Source of the DNA: Desulfobacterales bacterium
Lineage (GTDB): Bacteria; Desulfobacterota; Desulfobacteria; Desulfobacterales; UBA2174_A
Assembly: GCA_025454075.1 (NCBI GenBank)
Contig: JALOPD010000012.1
Coordinates: 1 to 28,637, forward strand
Reading direction: 5' to 3'
DNA: 28,637 nt
Shown here: positions 22,199-28,637 of the stretch, one piece after another
How positions within the stretch are numbered: the stretch's first letter is position 1
How the letters are laid out: every line of letters starts with the position of its first letter
Notes under the pieces: model-generated
The model's database searches: none
Seen by the model: the letters and a program-made list of their open reading frames with translations, nothing else
What the model was told of the DNA's origin: nothing
Program-made: the position numbers and the translations under genes

Positions 22199-24013
22199 AT
22201 GCAGATTTTCAGCGACACCTTCGGGTGGGTTCAATTGGCGTTGTTCACCGGCCTGCTGTTGCTGCTGACCCGCCCGATGGGCGTTTATCTCTTCCAGGCG
22301 CTGGACGGGACGAGGAAGACGTTCCTGGACTCGGTTCTGCGGCCGGTGGAACGAACCCTGTATTTTCTTGTAGGGGTGAATGAACAAAAGGAGCAGGACT
22401 GGAAGCAGTACACCGTTTCCATGCTCGCGTTCAGCCTGGTGGGAGTTCTTTTCACCTACACGATTCTGCGGCTGCAGCACCTACTGCCGTTGAACCCTCA
22501 GGGGCTGCAGCCGTTCAGCGACCACCTGGCGTTCGTCACCGCGGTGAGTTTCATGACCAACACCAACTGGCAAAGCTACGGCGGGGAATCCACCGCCTCC
22601 TATCTGTCCCAGATGGTGGGGCTGACGTTTCACAACTTCACCTCCTCGGCGGTCGGGATCGCCATAGCCGCTGCCCTGGTGCGCGGCATCGCCAGGCAAT
22701 CCGCCAAGACTATCGGCAACTTCTGGGTGGACCTCGTGCGGGTGAATCTCTACGTTCTCCTGCCACTTTGCATCGTTTACGCCGTGTTCCTGGTGTCCCA
22801 GGGCATGGTTCAAAACTTCAAGCCCTACGCTACGATACGGATCCTTGACCCCTACACCGCCGGGGTCGCGAAAAAAGACGATCTCGGCGAGATCGTCAAA
22901 GACCCCCAAGGCAAGCCGTTGGTGGAGGAGCGCCGGGTCGACACCCAGACCATCGCGCAGGGGCCGATGGCCTCCCAGGTGGCGATCAAGATGCTCGGGA
23001 CAAACGGCGGCGGCTTCATGAACGCCAACGCTTCGCACCCTTACGAGAACCCGACGCCGTTGTCCAATTTCATCCAGATGCTTTCCATTTTCCTCATCCC
23101 CAGCGGCCTGACCTATTACCTCGGCCGCATGGTGAACAACCAACGCCACGGGTGGGCGGTATGGTGTGCCATGACGGTTCTCTTCCTGGCCGGGGTTCTG
23201 GTGAGCTGGTCTGCCGAGACAGCCGGGAACCCGCGCCAGCACGCACTGGGGGTGGATGCCTCGTCCGGGAACATGGAGGGCAAGGAGGTGCGCTTCGGAA
23301 TTTTCAACTCCGCCCTTTTTGCCACCATCACCACCGATGCGTCCTGCGGCGCCGTGAACTCCATGCACGACTCTTTCACGCCTTTGGGCGGGTTGATACC
23401 CCTGATCAACATCCAGCTGGGTGAAGTTGTTTTCGGCGGGGTCGGGGCGGGGCTTTACGGCATGCTGATCTTCGTGGTGCTGGCGGTGTTCCTGGCGGGC
23501 CTGATGGTCGGCAAGACTCCGGAGTACCTCGGCAAGAAGATCGAAGCCAATGACGTGAAATTCGGCGCCTTGTTTGTGATGGCGGCGGCTTTCGGCATCC
23601 TGGGTTTCACGGCCTGGGCAACGGTGAGCGCATGGGGCCAGGCCGGGTTGAACAACTCGGGCCCCCACGGGTTCAGCGAGATACTGTATGCCTTCTCGTC
23701 CGCAACCGGCAACAACGGCAGCGCCTTCGCAGGTTTGACCGCCAACACCTACTGGTACGACACCACCGTCGGTCTGGCGATGCTGATCGGTCGCTTTTTC
23801 ATGATCATCCCGGCGACCGCGCTGGCAGGCAACCTGGCGAAGAAAAAGCGGGCCGCAACGACCGGCGGCAGCTTCCCGGTTTCCGGTCCGCTCTTTTCGG
23901 CTCTGTTGGTGGGTACCGTCCTGATCGTCGGGGCGCTGACTTTTTTCCCGGCGCTCTCCTTGGGACCCATCGTGGAGCATTTCCTGATGACCGGCTCGGC
24001 CGTCACCTACTAG
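22199..24013 (+). CDS. kdpA: KdpA, potassium-binding and translocating subunit of the Kdp ATPase
   Basis: Channel-like subunit of the high-affinity K+ pump KdpFABC, 604 residues (E. coli 557). The four selectivity-filter segments of the superfamily of K+ transporters are visible: [41 protein letters not shown] and [12 protein letters not shown]. About ten membrane helices alternate with them. The true start is the ATG at 22199, two bases after kdpF, giving the standard N-terminus [16 protein letters not shown]. The frame is open further upstream through kdpF, but that part is the overlapping shadow of kdpF. The extra length compared with E. coli lies mainly in the loop around [20 protein letters not shown]. 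Confidence 0.97.
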   Translation: MQIFSDTFGWVQLALFTGLLLLLTRPMGVYLFQALDGTRKTFLDSVLRPVERTLYFLVGVNEQKEQDWKQYTVSMLAFSLVGVLFTYTILRLQHLLPLNPQGLQPFSDHLAFVTAVSFMTNTNWQSYGGESTASYLSQMVGLTFHNFTSSAVGIAIAAALVRGIARQSAKTIGNFWVDLVRVNLYVLLPLCIVYAVFLVSQGMVQNFKPYATIRILDPYTAGVAKKDDLGEIVKDPQGKPLVEERRVDTQTIAQGPMASQVAIKMLGTNGGGFMNANASHPYENPTPLSNFIQMLSIFLIPSGLTYYLGRMVNNQRHGWAVWCAMTVLFLAGVLVSWSAETAGNPRQHALGVDASSGNMEGKEVRFGIFNSALFATITTDASCGAVNSMHDSFTPLGGLIPLINIQLGEVVFGGVGAGLYGMLIFVVLAVFLAGLMVGKTPEYLGKKIEANDVKFGALFVMAAAFGILGFTAWATVSAWGQAGLNNSGPHGFSEILYAFSSATGNNGSAFAGLTANTYWYDTTVGLAMLIGRFFMIIPATALAGNLAKKKRAATTGGSFPVSGPLFSALLVGTVLIVGALTFFPALSLGPIVEHFLMTGSAVTY

Positions 24014-24027
24014 GGGGTTCCCTTGCC

Positions 24028-26052
24028 ATGGCTGCAAGAATCCAGACGAGTTTCGATCGCGCTATTCTGAGCCAGGCGGTTGTGGACGCGTTCAAGAAGC
24101 TTCATCCGGTATACATGCTGAAAAACCCGGTGATGTTTGTCACCGAGATCGGCGCCGCGCTCACCACGCTTGCGATGATCTTCCGGGCGGAAGGGGAGCC
24201 GCTCGGCTTCACGCTGCAAATCGCCCTTTGGCTCTGGTTCACGGTGCTGTTCGCCAATTTTGCGGAAGCCGTGGCCGAAGGGCGGGGCAAGGCGCAGGCC
24301 ATGGCGCTGCGGAAAACCCGCACCCGGACGACAGCCCGCTGCCGCGTGCCGGGCGGGTCGGCCTTGCGGGAGGTGCCCGCAGACCGCCTCAGAAAAGGGG
24401 ACGTCGTAGTGGTCTCAGCCGGCGAGATCATCCCGACAGACGGAGAGGTCACCGAAGGTGCCGCCTCCGTGGACGAGTCGACCATCACGGGCGAGTCGGC
24501 GCCGGTGATCCGGGAAGCCGGCGGCGACCGGAATTCGGTGACCGGCGGGACCAAGGTCCTGTCCGATCAACTGGTCATCCGCGTCACTGCCGATCCGGGA
24601 GAGAGCTTCCTCGACCACATGATCCACCTGGTTGAAGGCGCCCAGCGCCAGAAGACACCCAACGAGATCGCCCTCACGATATTGCTTTCGGCGCTGACGA
24701 TCATCTTCCTGGTGGTGGTGATCAGCCTGAAATTTTTCGGCATCTACTCCGAGGTGAACTTTTCGGTCACCGTGCTGACGGCGCTGCTGGTGTGCCTGAT
24801 CCCCACCACGATCGGCGGGCTTCTGAGCGCGATCGGCATTGCCGGGATCGACCGGCTCGTGCAGAAGAACGTGCTCGCCATGAGCGGACGGGCGGCCGAA
24901 GCCGCGGGGGACGTGGATGTGCTGCTGCTGGACAAGACCGGCACGATCACCCTGGGCGATCGCCAGGCCGTGGAATTTCTTCCGGCCCAAGGGGTGAGTG
25001 TGGAGGAGATGGCCGACTCGGCCCAGTTGGCCTCCCTGCCGGATGAAACGCCCGAAGGCCGGAGCATCGTCGTGCTGGCCAAGCAATACGGGCTGCGGGG
25101 CCGCTCGATATCGGAGATGCCCGCGACGGTGTTCATCCCCTTTAATGCGGAAACCCGCATGAGCGGTGTGGATATCGACGGCCGCAGCATTCGGAAGGGG
25201 GCTGCGGACGCCATCGCCCGGTACATCGGTGATGCACTGCCGCCCTCTGTGCACGATGCGGTCGAGCGGGTCTCACGCTCAGGCGGAACCGCGCTCGTGG
25301 TGGCCGAACACCGCCGCGCGATCGGCGTGGTGCATCTCAAGGACATCGTGAAGGGAGGATTGAAGGATCGCTTTGAACGGTTTCGTGCCATGGGGATCCG
25401 GACCGTCATGATCACGGGCGACAACCGCCTGACGGCGGCCGCCATCGCTAAGGAGGCCGGTGTGGACGACTTTCTTGCGGAAGCCCGGCCTGAGGACAAA
25501 CTGGCCCTGATCCGCAAGGAACAGGCGGCCGGGCACCTGGTGGCCATGACCGGCGACGGCACCAACGATGCGCCGGCTCTCGCTCAGGCCGATGTGGGGG
25601 TCGCCATGAACACGGGGACCCAGGCCGCCAAGGAAGCGGGCAACATGGTGGACTTGGACTCCAATCCCACCAAGCTGATTGAGATCGTTGAAATCGGCAA
25701 GCAGATGCTGATCACGAGGGGAGCCCTGACAACCTTCAGCATCGCCAACGATGTCGCCAAGTATTTCGCGATCATCCCGGCGATGCTGATGACCACGTTT
25801 CCGGCCATCCGCCCGCTCGATATCATGGGGCTGCACTCGCCCCTGAGCGCCGTCTTGAGCGCCGTCATTTTCAACGCGCTCATCATCATCGCGCTCATAC
25901 CCTTGGCGCTGCGCGGGGCGCAATTCCGGCCGCTCACCGCGGCGGCCCTCCTCCGCCGCAATCTGTTCATCTATGGCTTGGGGGGGCTGGCGGCGCCTTT
26001 CTTCGGGATTAAACTGATAGACCTCGCCGTGGCGGCACTGCACATCGTTTAG
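24028..26052 (+). CDS. kdpB: KdpB, P-type ATPase catalytic subunit of the Kdp K+ pump
   Basis: Energising subunit of KdpFABC, 674 residues (family about 675-690). The P-type motifs are complete: actuator loop TITGESAPV, phosphorylation site [11 protein letters not shown] with D302, nucleotide domain segment [13 protein letters not shown], hinge [20 protein letters not shown] and [20 protein letters not shown]. The membrane helices near the C-terminus end in [17 protein letters not shown]. The ATG at 24028 gives the conserved start and lies 14 bases after the kdpA stop. Its ribosome binding site (GGGGG) is weak, suggesting coupling to kdpA translation. The in-frame open region upstream belongs to an overlapping frame of kdpA. 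Confidence 0.97.
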   Translation: MAARIQTSFDRAILSQAVVDAFKKLHPVYMLKNPVMFVTEIGAALTTLAMIFRAEGEPLGFTLQIALWLWFTVLFANFAEAVAEGRGKAQAMALRKTRTRTTARCRVPGGSALREVPADRLRKGDVVVVSAGEIIPTDGEVTEGAASVDESTITGESAPVIREAGGDRNSVTGGTKVLSDQLVIRVTADPGESFLDHMIHLVEGAQRQKTPNEIALTILLSALTIIFLVVVISLKFFGIYSEVNFSVTVLTALLVCLIPTTIGGLLSAIGIAGIDRLVQKNVLAMSGRAAEAAGDVDVLLLDKTGTITLGDRQAVEFLPAQGVSVEEMADSAQLASLPDETPEGRSIVVLAKQYGLRGRSISEMPATVFIPFNAETRMSGVDIDGRSIRKGAADAIARYIGDALPPSVHDAVERVSRSGGTALVVAEHRRAIGVVHLKDIVKGGLKDRFERFRAMGIRTVMITGDNRLTAAAIAKEAGVDDFLAEARPEDKLALIRKEQAAGHLVAMTGDGTNDAPALAQADVGVAMNTGTQAAKEAGNMVDLDSNPTKLIEIVEIGKQMLITRGALTTFSIANDVAKYFAIIPAMLMTTFPAIRPLDIMGLHSPLSAVLSAVIFNALIIIALIPLALRGAQFRPLTAAALLRRNLFIYGLGGLAAPFFGIKLIDLAVAALHIV

Positions 26053-26068
26053 CCAAGAGGGCCTTCAA

Positions 26069-26653
26069 ATGAAAAACGTGATCTCCGAGCTTCGCGTTGC
26101 TGCCATCGCCGCGATTTCTCTGGCCATTCTCTTGTGCGGCGTTTACCCGCTGGTGGTTTGGGCCTTGTCTCAAGGCCTGTTCCCCCACGAAGCCGGCGGG
26201 TCAATGATTCAGCGTGGCGGCGAAATCGTGGGTTCCGAGTGGATCGCCCAGAACTTCAGCAGCCCCAGGTATTTTCACCCTCGACCCTCGGCCGCGGGGG
26301 AAGCGGGCTATGACGCCGGAAATTCGTCCGGAAGCAACCTGGGGCCCCTCTCCAAAAAGCTCATCGATGCGGTGAAAGAACGCGTCGAGACCTATCGCAC
26401 TGAAAACGGCCTTCCGCCGGACGCACCGGTTCCCGCCGATGCGGTGACGGCTTCCGGCAGCGGCCTGGATCCGCACATCAGTCGCCCGAATGCGCTTTTG
26501 CAGGCGCCGCGAGTGGCGAAGGCGCGGGGGGTCGGCAGAGAGGCGCTGGAAAAAATGGTCCATGCGAACACCGAGGGCCGCGGCTTCGGCGTCTTCGGTG
26601 AACCGAGGGTCAATGTCTTGAAGCTCAACCTGGCCCTGGACCGGCACATGTGA
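26069..26653 (+). CDS. kdpC: KdpC, assembly and nucleotide-affinity subunit of the Kdp ATPase
   Basis: Single-pass subunit of 194 residues (E. coli 190) with one N-terminal membrane helix (about 9-31) and a periplasmic domain. Family landmarks are present: NFSSPRYFHPRPSAAG, GSNLGPLSKKLIDAV, PADAVTASGSGLDPHISRPN and a C-terminal VNVLKLNLALD. It follows kdpB by 16 bases with an AAGAGGG ribosome binding site and completes the kdpFABC order. Only 13 bases separate its stop from that of the convergent regulator gene. No separate kdpE or kdpD gene follows, unlike in E. coli. Confidence 0.96.
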   Translation: MKNVISELRVAAIAAISLAILLCGVYPLVVWALSQGLFPHEAGGSMIQRGGEIVGSEWIAQNFSSPRYFHPRPSAAGEAGYDAGNSSGSNLGPLSKKLIDAVKERVETYRTENGLPPDAPVPADAVTASGSGLDPHISRPNALLQAPRVAKARGVGREALEKMVHANTEGRGFGVFGEPRVNVLKLNLALDRHM

Positions 26654-26666
26654 GCGCTTGGCGGCG

Positions 26667-28037
26667 TCAGATCCCGAGCTGCTTGCGTTTGCGCCAGAGA
26701 GTGGCCTGGTCGATGCCCAGGATCTCGGCCGCTTCCTGAAGGGATTTGGTTGCGGCCAGTACGCGCCGGATGTGGTTTTCTTCGATCGTGCTCAGGGGCA
26801 CCCGGTCCCCCAGTTGGATCGGGGGGCGATGGGGAGAGACGGACTCCGGAAGATTTTCGAGGCCGATGACGTCCCCGGGGCAGAGAATGGCCGCCCGTTC
26901 GATGACGTTGCGCAGCTCCCGGATGTTGCCCGGCCACGGGTAATCCCGCAGCGCCCGGAGCGCATCGTCGGAGAACCCTCGGAAAACCTTATGATTCTGA
27001 GCGCCGAAAAACCCCAGCATGGTCGTGGCCAGAAGCTCCGAGTCGTCCGGGCGGTCGCGAAGAGGGGGGATCTCGATTTGAATCACGTTGAGCCGGTAGA
27101 AAAGGTCCTCCCGGAACCGGCCGTCTCTGACCGCATTCTCCAGATCGGCGTTGGTGGCCGCCAGGATGCGGACATCCGCCTTGCGGGTGCGCGGGTCGCC
27201 CACCCGCTCGTATTCGCGGTCCTGGATGAAGCGCAGCAGCTTGGACTGGATCGGAAGCGGCAGGTCGCCGATCTCATCCAGAAAGAGGGTGCCGCCCTCG
27301 CAGGCGGCGACCCGGCCGGGGTTGTCCCGCAGGGCCCCGGTAAAGGCGCCCTTCACATGCCCGAAAAGCTCGCTTTCGAGAAGCTCCGGGTTCAAGGTCG
27401 GGCAGGAGATGATCCCCAGCGGCTTGGATGCGCGGTGGCTCCATCCGTGGATGGCGCGCGCCAAGACACTTTTGCCGGTGCCGCTCGGCCCTCGCAGCAT
27501 CACGACGGCCTCGGACGGCGCCACCTGCCTCGCCAGCTCGATCGCCCGGTGCATGCCGGGGTGAGCGGACTTGAACAGGATCTCCGGGTGTACCCTTTCC
27601 AGGTCTTCCTGGAGCCGGGAAATGCGCTGCTCCATGGCGTGCAGGGTGGCGATGCGCTCCGTGACCAGGGCGACCTGGTCGGGCTTGAAGGGTTTGGGGA
27701 TATAGTCGGTCGCCCCGCGCCGAATGGCCTCCACGGCGGTGTCCACGGAGGCATAGGCGGTGATGACCACGATTTTAAGCCAGGGGCAGGCGGCCAGCAG
27801 AAGGGAGATCAGGTCCATCCCGCTCTCCGTTCCCAGCCGCAGGTCGACGAACGCCAAATCGAAGACCTTCAGCGCCGCTTCCTCCTGCGCATCTTTGAGG
27901 CTGCCGACGGCGGTGACGCGGTGCCCCCGGGTCTCCAGACAGACGGCCAAGGTCTTGCGGATGCCGGCTTCGTCGTCGACGACCAGGATGTTCAGTGGTC
28001 CCGGTTTTTGGCCCGTGGGCTTGGTCATGGTTGTCAT
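26667..28037 (-). CDS. NtrC-type sigma-54-dependent response regulator
   Basis: A 456-residue enhancer-binding regulator. The receiver is at about 15-135, with phospho-Asp in LAFVDLRLG and Lys in YIPKPF. The AAA+ domain is at about 150-390, with Walker A GPSGTGKS, the sigma-54 contact loop GAFTGA (complete), Walker B GGTLFLDEIGDL and arginine-finger region RFREDLFYRLNVIQIEIP. A Fis-type helix-turn-helix lies at the end (LQEAAEILGIDQATLWRKRK). All parts for sigma-54 activation are present. Start choice between ATGs at 28037 and 28028 is open. The gene converges on kdpC, and the sensor kinase lies beyond the kdp operon. Two sigma-54 promoters and palindromes between the two K+ arms are its most likely targets, which is inference. 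Confidence 0.93.
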   Translation of the reverse strand: MTTMTKPTGQKPGPLNILVVDDEAGIRKTLAVCLETRGHRVTAVGSLKDAQEEAALKVFDLAFVDLRLGTESGMDLISLLLAACPWLKIVVITAYASVDTAVEAIRRGATDYIPKPFKPDQVALVTERIATLHAMEQRISRLQEDLERVHPEILFKSAHPGMHRAIELARQVAPSEAVVMLRGPSGTGKSVLARAIHGWSHRASKPLGIISCPTLNPELLESELFGHVKGAFTGALRDNPGRVAACEGGTLFLDEIGDLPLPIQSKLLRFIQDREYERVGDPRTRKADVRILAATNADLENAVRDGRFREDLFYRLNVIQIEIPPLRDRPDDSELLATTMLGFFGAQNHKVFRGFSDDALRALRDYPWPGNIRELRNVIERAAILCPGDVIGLENLPESVSPHRPPIQLGDRVPLSTIEENHIRRVLAATKSLQEAAEILGIDQATLWRKRKQLGI

Positions 28038-28120
28038 CCGGCAGCTGGTTGAGCTTGAAAACGGGCAAATCCTACCATCGGCGCCATGTGCTGTAAAGCG
28101 CCGACGGATTCCGATTGGTA

Positions 28121-28149
28121 TTGACAGCGTTCGGCGGCGTTGATATTGA
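28121..28149 (+). promoter_or_regulatory. Candidate promoter for the riboswitch-terC transcript
   Basis: A perfect TTGACA (28121-28126) is followed after 17 bases by TATTGA (28144-28149), a weak -10 box in an AT-rich patch. The predicted start near 28156 falls right at the 5' end of the riboswitch P1 stem at 28159, which supports the assignment. Confidence 0.55.
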
Positions 28150-28158
28150 TAACCGATT

Positions 28159-28273
28159 GTAAAGGGGAGTAGCAACCGGCCGACCAGCGGCCGGCCCGCA
28201 TCCCGTCATTACGGTGGCGACCCCACCCGGGAGCGGCTCCACGCAACACCTGTCGGACTTGCCAGACCTTTAC
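28159..28273 (+). promoter_or_regulatory. yybP-ykoY (manganese) riboswitch aptamer
   Basis: The leader of the TerC-family gene has the hallmarks of this RNA. The conserved GGGGAGTAGC (28164-28173) follows the P1 strand GTAAAGG (28159-28165), which pairs with CCTTTAC (28267-28273). A perfect 7-base hairpin (CCGGCCG at 28176-28182 with CGGCCGG at 28188-28194) comes next, then the loop segment CCGTCATTAC (28203-28212) and a second conserved loop segment TTGCCAGACC (28259-28268). The class binds Mn2+ and commonly controls Mn2+ exporters including TerC/YjbE-type proteins. The layout predicts that ligand binding stabilises P1 and blocks the terminator just downstream, turning the gene on. Confidence 0.85.
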
Positions 28274-28314
28274 TCACAGCATGTAATCACCATGCCGCGG
28301 GTAAAGGTCTTTTT
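28265..28314 (+). terminator. Rho-independent terminator of the riboswitch expression platform
   Basis: GACCTTTAC (28265-28273) pairs perfectly with GTAAAGGTC (28301-28309), followed at once by five T residues (28310-28314). An inner stem GCATG/CATGC (28279-28283 with 28291-28295) extends it. The 5' arm contains the 3' strand of riboswitch P1, so terminator and P1 are mutually exclusive. Confidence 0.88.
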
Positions 28315-28347
28315 GTTTGCCGCGGCGAAAACAGACAAGGAGGCAAC

Positions 28348-28637
28348 ATGATCGATCTGGGCTGGCTGGGTCAAATTGCGTTTACGTGGGAGTTCTTCCT
28401 GGCGGTGATGAGCATCGTGCTCATCGATTTGGTGCTGGCCGGGGACAACGCCGTGGTCATCGCCATGGCGGTCAAAAACCTGCAGGGCCGGGAACGCCGG
28501 ATGGGTATCATCCTGGGGTCCGGCGGAGCGGTCGTCATCCGGGTGATCTGCACCTTCCTGGTGGCGCAGCTGCTGAACATGTCCTTCGTGAAACTCATCG
28601 GCGGCGCGGTGATCATCTGGATCGCCGTCAAGCTGCT
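28348..28637 (+). CDS. TerC/YjbE-family integral membrane protein, N-terminal part (runs off the right edge)
   Basis: The first 96 codons of a TerC-family membrane protein, open to the window end. Hydrophobic helices appear at about residues 12-36 (FFLAVMSIVLIDLVLAGDN), 50-75 and 80-96. The conserved LIDLVLAGDNAVVIAMAV, with its acidic residues in the membrane, is typical of the family and likely part of the metal path. A perfect AAGGAGG ribosome binding site precedes the ATG. Because the leader is a yybP-ykoY riboswitch, the protein most likely exports Mn2+, perhaps to protect or metallate exoenzymes. Tellurite resistance, the historic name, is less likely. The rest of the gene is outside the window. 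Confidence 0.92.
   Translation, partial: MIDLGWLGQIAFTWEFFLAVMSIVLIDLVLAGDNAVVIAMAVKNLQGRERRMGIILGSGGAVVIRVICTFLVAQLLNMSFVKLIGGAVIIWIAVKL

Noticed and set aside
22481..24037. 518-codon minus-strand frame opposite kdpA
   Set aside because: Antisense shadow of a certain gene; His/Gln/Arg-rich without domains.
26658..28052. 464-codon plus-strand frame opposite the NtrC-type regulator
   Set aside because: Antisense shadow; the regulator on the minus strand has all expected motifs.
1..28637. CRISPR arrays, tRNA/rRNA genes, insertion sequences or phage genes
   Set aside because: No regularly spaced repeats, no tRNA-like cloverleaf, no transposase or integrase reading was seen on either strand.

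Overview
The window is high-GC, densely coded chromosomal DNA from a Gram-negative bacterium. It encodes an RND tripartite efflux system, exported periplasmic enzymes and sigma-54 machinery. A Desulfobacterota (deltaproteobacterial) host is the best guess. This rests mainly on the 218-residue stand-alone siroheme reductase typical of sulfate reducers and on the sigma-54/NtrC-type control. It is an inference from gene content, not a proven placement. No tRNA, rRNA, CRISPR array or insertion sequence was seen.

Left part (1-6234, all minus strand): a Cus/Czc-type heavy-metal RND efflux operon (outer-membrane channel, adaptor, and the N-terminal 215 codons of the inner-membrane pump running off the left edge). 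It is followed by a GT2 glycosyltransferase, a multi-pass GT-C-like membrane protein and a small Cys-rich protein. Middle-left (6464-9736, plus strand): a 75-aa protein ending in a beta-clamp-binding-like QLDLF, an exported M20 amidohydrolase, an atypical protein-kinase-like protein followed by a universal stress protein, and a broken aldo/keto reductase start. Middle (9753-14161, minus strand): a large exported GH84-like glycosidase, a truncated and frameshifted EamA transporter remnant, an assimilatory-type sulfite reductase and an exported histidine phosphatase.

The core of the window (14289-28037) is a potassium island. Reading left (minus) from about 21560: sensor histidine kinase, a KdpD-like protein that lacks its kinase but carries Usp and EIIA-Ntr-like domains, a receiver-TPR protein, the Kup K+ transporter, and a membrane-anchored helical-bundle protein with an internal duplication. 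Reading right (plus) from about 21971: a 27-aa membrane microprotein, then kdpF, kdpA, kdpB and kdpC. Converging on kdpC is an NtrC-type sigma-54 response regulator. The 488-base divergent region carries two good -24/-12 (sigma-54) promoter matches facing away from each other, with palindromic half-sites between them. The simplest reading is that the usual KdpD/KdpE pair has been replaced by a split sensor and a sigma-54 activator that controls both Kdp and Kup arms.

Right edge (28121-28637): a promoter, a yybP-ykoY (Mn2+) riboswitch with a clear antiterminator/terminator switch, and the start of a TerC-family membrane protein, probably a Mn2+ exporter.
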